From positions 1 to 6,365 of the forward strand of contig JASHRR010001167.1 in the NCBI GenBank assembly GCA_030037185.1: a stretch of 6,365 nucleotides of DNA, in the 5' to 3' direction. This document shows, piece after piece, positions 5,863 through 6,365 of this stretch. Position numbers and translations under genes: made by a program. Below the pieces are notes generated by a model. It was not told the origin of the DNA and ran no database searches. It saw only the letters and a list, made by a program, of their open reading frames with translations. This DNA is from Xanthobacteraceae bacterium (GTDB lineage Bacteria; Pseudomonadota; Alphaproteobacteria; Rhizobiales; Xanthobacteraceae). Numbering within the stretch: position 1 is the first letter of the stretch; each line of letters opens with the position of its first letter.

Positions 5863-5977
5863 AAGTTGGCAGTCTTGGTTTTAGACAAACGCAGAAAACC
5901 GCTGATGCTGTGGTGCGAAAAGCGGGCGCGCCTGCTTCTCAACCGCGGCCGGGCGGTTCTGCGCGTCGGGGGCGATG

Positions 5978-6013
5978 CTCGGCCGCGGGCCGAGCTGCCA
6001 AGGGCCGAGGTGC
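5978..6013 (+). repeat. Hairpin and tandem repeat at the iscB deletion junction
   Basis: CTCGGCC-GCG-GGCCGAG (5978-5994) is a perfect seven-pair inverted repeat with a three-base loop. It overlaps a tandem near-repeat: GGGCCGAGCTGC (5987-5998) and GGGCCGAGGTGC (6002-6013), 15 bases apart with one mismatch, which duplicates the residues RAELP/RAEVL. Both lie where the N-terminal part of iscB meets the C-terminal part, so they probably mark the deletion event. Confidence 0.6.
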
Positions 6014-6162
6014 TAAAAGGCAACAAGGTCACAATCCACCTCGAGCCAGTCGCCGTTCGCGCCAGCGGCTCTTTCAGAGTGGGCGACGCCGGCGCAATCA
6101 ACGCCACGTCCGGCAATCTTCTCCATCGCGCGGACCGCTATGGGGCCGGCGGTCTTACGCGC

Positions 6163-6168
6163 GGGAGG
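6163..6168 (+). promoter_or_regulatory. Ribosome binding site of the dehydrogenase gene
   Basis: GGGAGG, five bases before ATG at 6174. It lies inside the last codons of the iscB remnant. Confidence 0.7.
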
Positions 6169-6173
6169 CGCCG

Positions 6174-6365
6174 ATGAAAATCGCAGTGCTCCCCGGAGAC
6201 GACATCGGCCCTGAGATTACCAGTGCGACCTTGGCGGTGCTGGAAGCCGCCGACCGGCGTTTTGATCTCGATCTTGCCTTCGACGTGGTCGAGGTCGGCA
6301 TGGAGGCGCACCGCCGTACCGGCACCACCCTGCCGGCGCCCGCAATGGAAGCGGCTCGCAATGCC
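6174..6365 (+). CDS. Isocitrate/isopropylmalate dehydrogenase family protein (5' part; runs off the right edge)
   Basis: Sixty-four codons are visible, open to the window end. The N-terminus MKIAVLPGDDIGPEITSATL is the start of the NAD(P)-dependent beta-decarboxylating dehydrogenase fold shared by isopropylmalate, isocitrate, tartrate and D-malate dehydrogenases, which oxidise and decarboxylate 2-hydroxyacids in the cytoplasm. The following AVLEAADRRFDLDLAFDVVE and RRTGTTLPAPAMEAAR fit the first Rossmann-like helix and the region before the substrate loop. Most members have PGDGIGPE; here the second Gly is Asp, which I believe occurs in a catabolic subgroup. The substrate-loop and metal residues lie beyond the window, so substrate is unassigned. 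The ATG is well placed after GGGAGG (6163-6168) and overlaps the TGA of the iscB remnant. With the TTT transporter upstream, a role in breaking down the imported hydroxy-acid is plausible but inferred. Confidence 0.85.
   Translation, partial: MKIAVLPGDDIGPEITSATLAVLEAADRRFDLDLAFDVVEVGMEAHRRTGTTLPAPAMEAARNA

Larger units (their letters stand above)
5866..6177 (+). pseudogene. iscB: Internally deleted iscB: PLMP segment joined to the C-terminal domain, RuvC and HNH missing
   Basis: IscB is the RNA-guided DNA nuclease of OMEGA elements, ancestor of Cas9, usually about 400-500 residues: PLMP domain, RuvC split by a bridge helix and HNH, then a C-terminal recognition domain. This 103-codon frame keeps only the two ends. 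Residues 1-34 (VLVLDKRRKPLMLWCEKR, then ARLLLNRGRAVLRV) are the PLMP/RRXRR segment, with PLMP changed to PLML. Residues about 41-94 (RAEVLKGNKV, then VAVRASGSFRVGDAGAIN, then LLHRADRYG) match the usual IscB C-terminus. No RuvC or HNH residues remain, so it cannot cut DNA. The start is TTG at 5866 in CCAAAAGTTGGCAG where relatives, as I remember them, have ATG. The last residues (LTRGRRR) run through the dehydrogenase ribosome binding site, and the TGA overlaps the dehydrogenase ATG. The frame is intact across the deletion. Most likely a decaying relic; a small RNA-binding product is speculative. Confidence 0.85.

Noticed and set aside
5585..5884. Plus-strand frame of 99 codons across the omega-RNA-like region
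   Set aside because: It reads through structured RNA-like sequence, and its translation has no motif and no start signal.

Overview
The window looks like chromosomal DNA of a high-GC alphaproteobacterium. A Rhizobiales member such as the Bradyrhizobium/Rhodopseudomonas/Rhodoplanes group is likely, judging from strong G/C bias at third codon positions, the tripartite tricarboxylate transporter (TTT) genes and the style of the cupin and dehydrogenase proteins. The taxonomic call is inference. It appears to be an organic-acid uptake and catabolism locus into which an IscB (OMEGA-type, RNA-guided nuclease) element has inserted and decayed.

Layout. (1) 1-286, minus: 5' part of a gene for a secreted, cysteine-bearing protein that runs off the left edge, with less GC-biased codon use than the rest. 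(2) 287-811: no convincing gene; GC-rich inverted repeats and a short direct repeat lie just downstream of the minus-strand operon. (3) 812-4144, minus: an operon read right to left, with a fused TctA-TctB membrane subunit, then two single-domain cupins. The first cupin stops at a TGA, but its frame stays open for 41 more codons and ends in an ATGA overlap with the second cupin, so the TGA looks like a premature stop. (4) 4145-4475: divergent intergenic region with a plausible promoter for each direction. (5) 4476-5507, plus: the periplasmic TTT solute-binding protein. (6) 5508-6177: an intergenic stretch, then a likely omega-RNA, then a severely internally deleted iscB. Only the N-terminal PLMP segment and the C-terminal domain remain, joined in one open 103-codon frame. 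(7) 6174 to the right edge, plus: 5' end of an isocitrate/isopropylmalate dehydrogenase-family gene whose start codon overlaps the stop of the iscB remnant.

How it fits together (inference). The binding protein would capture an organic anion in the periplasm and pass it to the TctA-TctB permease. The dehydrogenase could oxidatively decarboxylate a 2-hydroxyacid such as a malate or tartrate analogue, and the cupins could act on a related, perhaps aromatic, intermediate. The substrate cannot be read from the sequence.

The two strongest observations are the miniature iscB remnant, which keeps its omega-RNA-like leader while lacking RuvC and HNH, and the in-frame TGA inside the first cupin gene.
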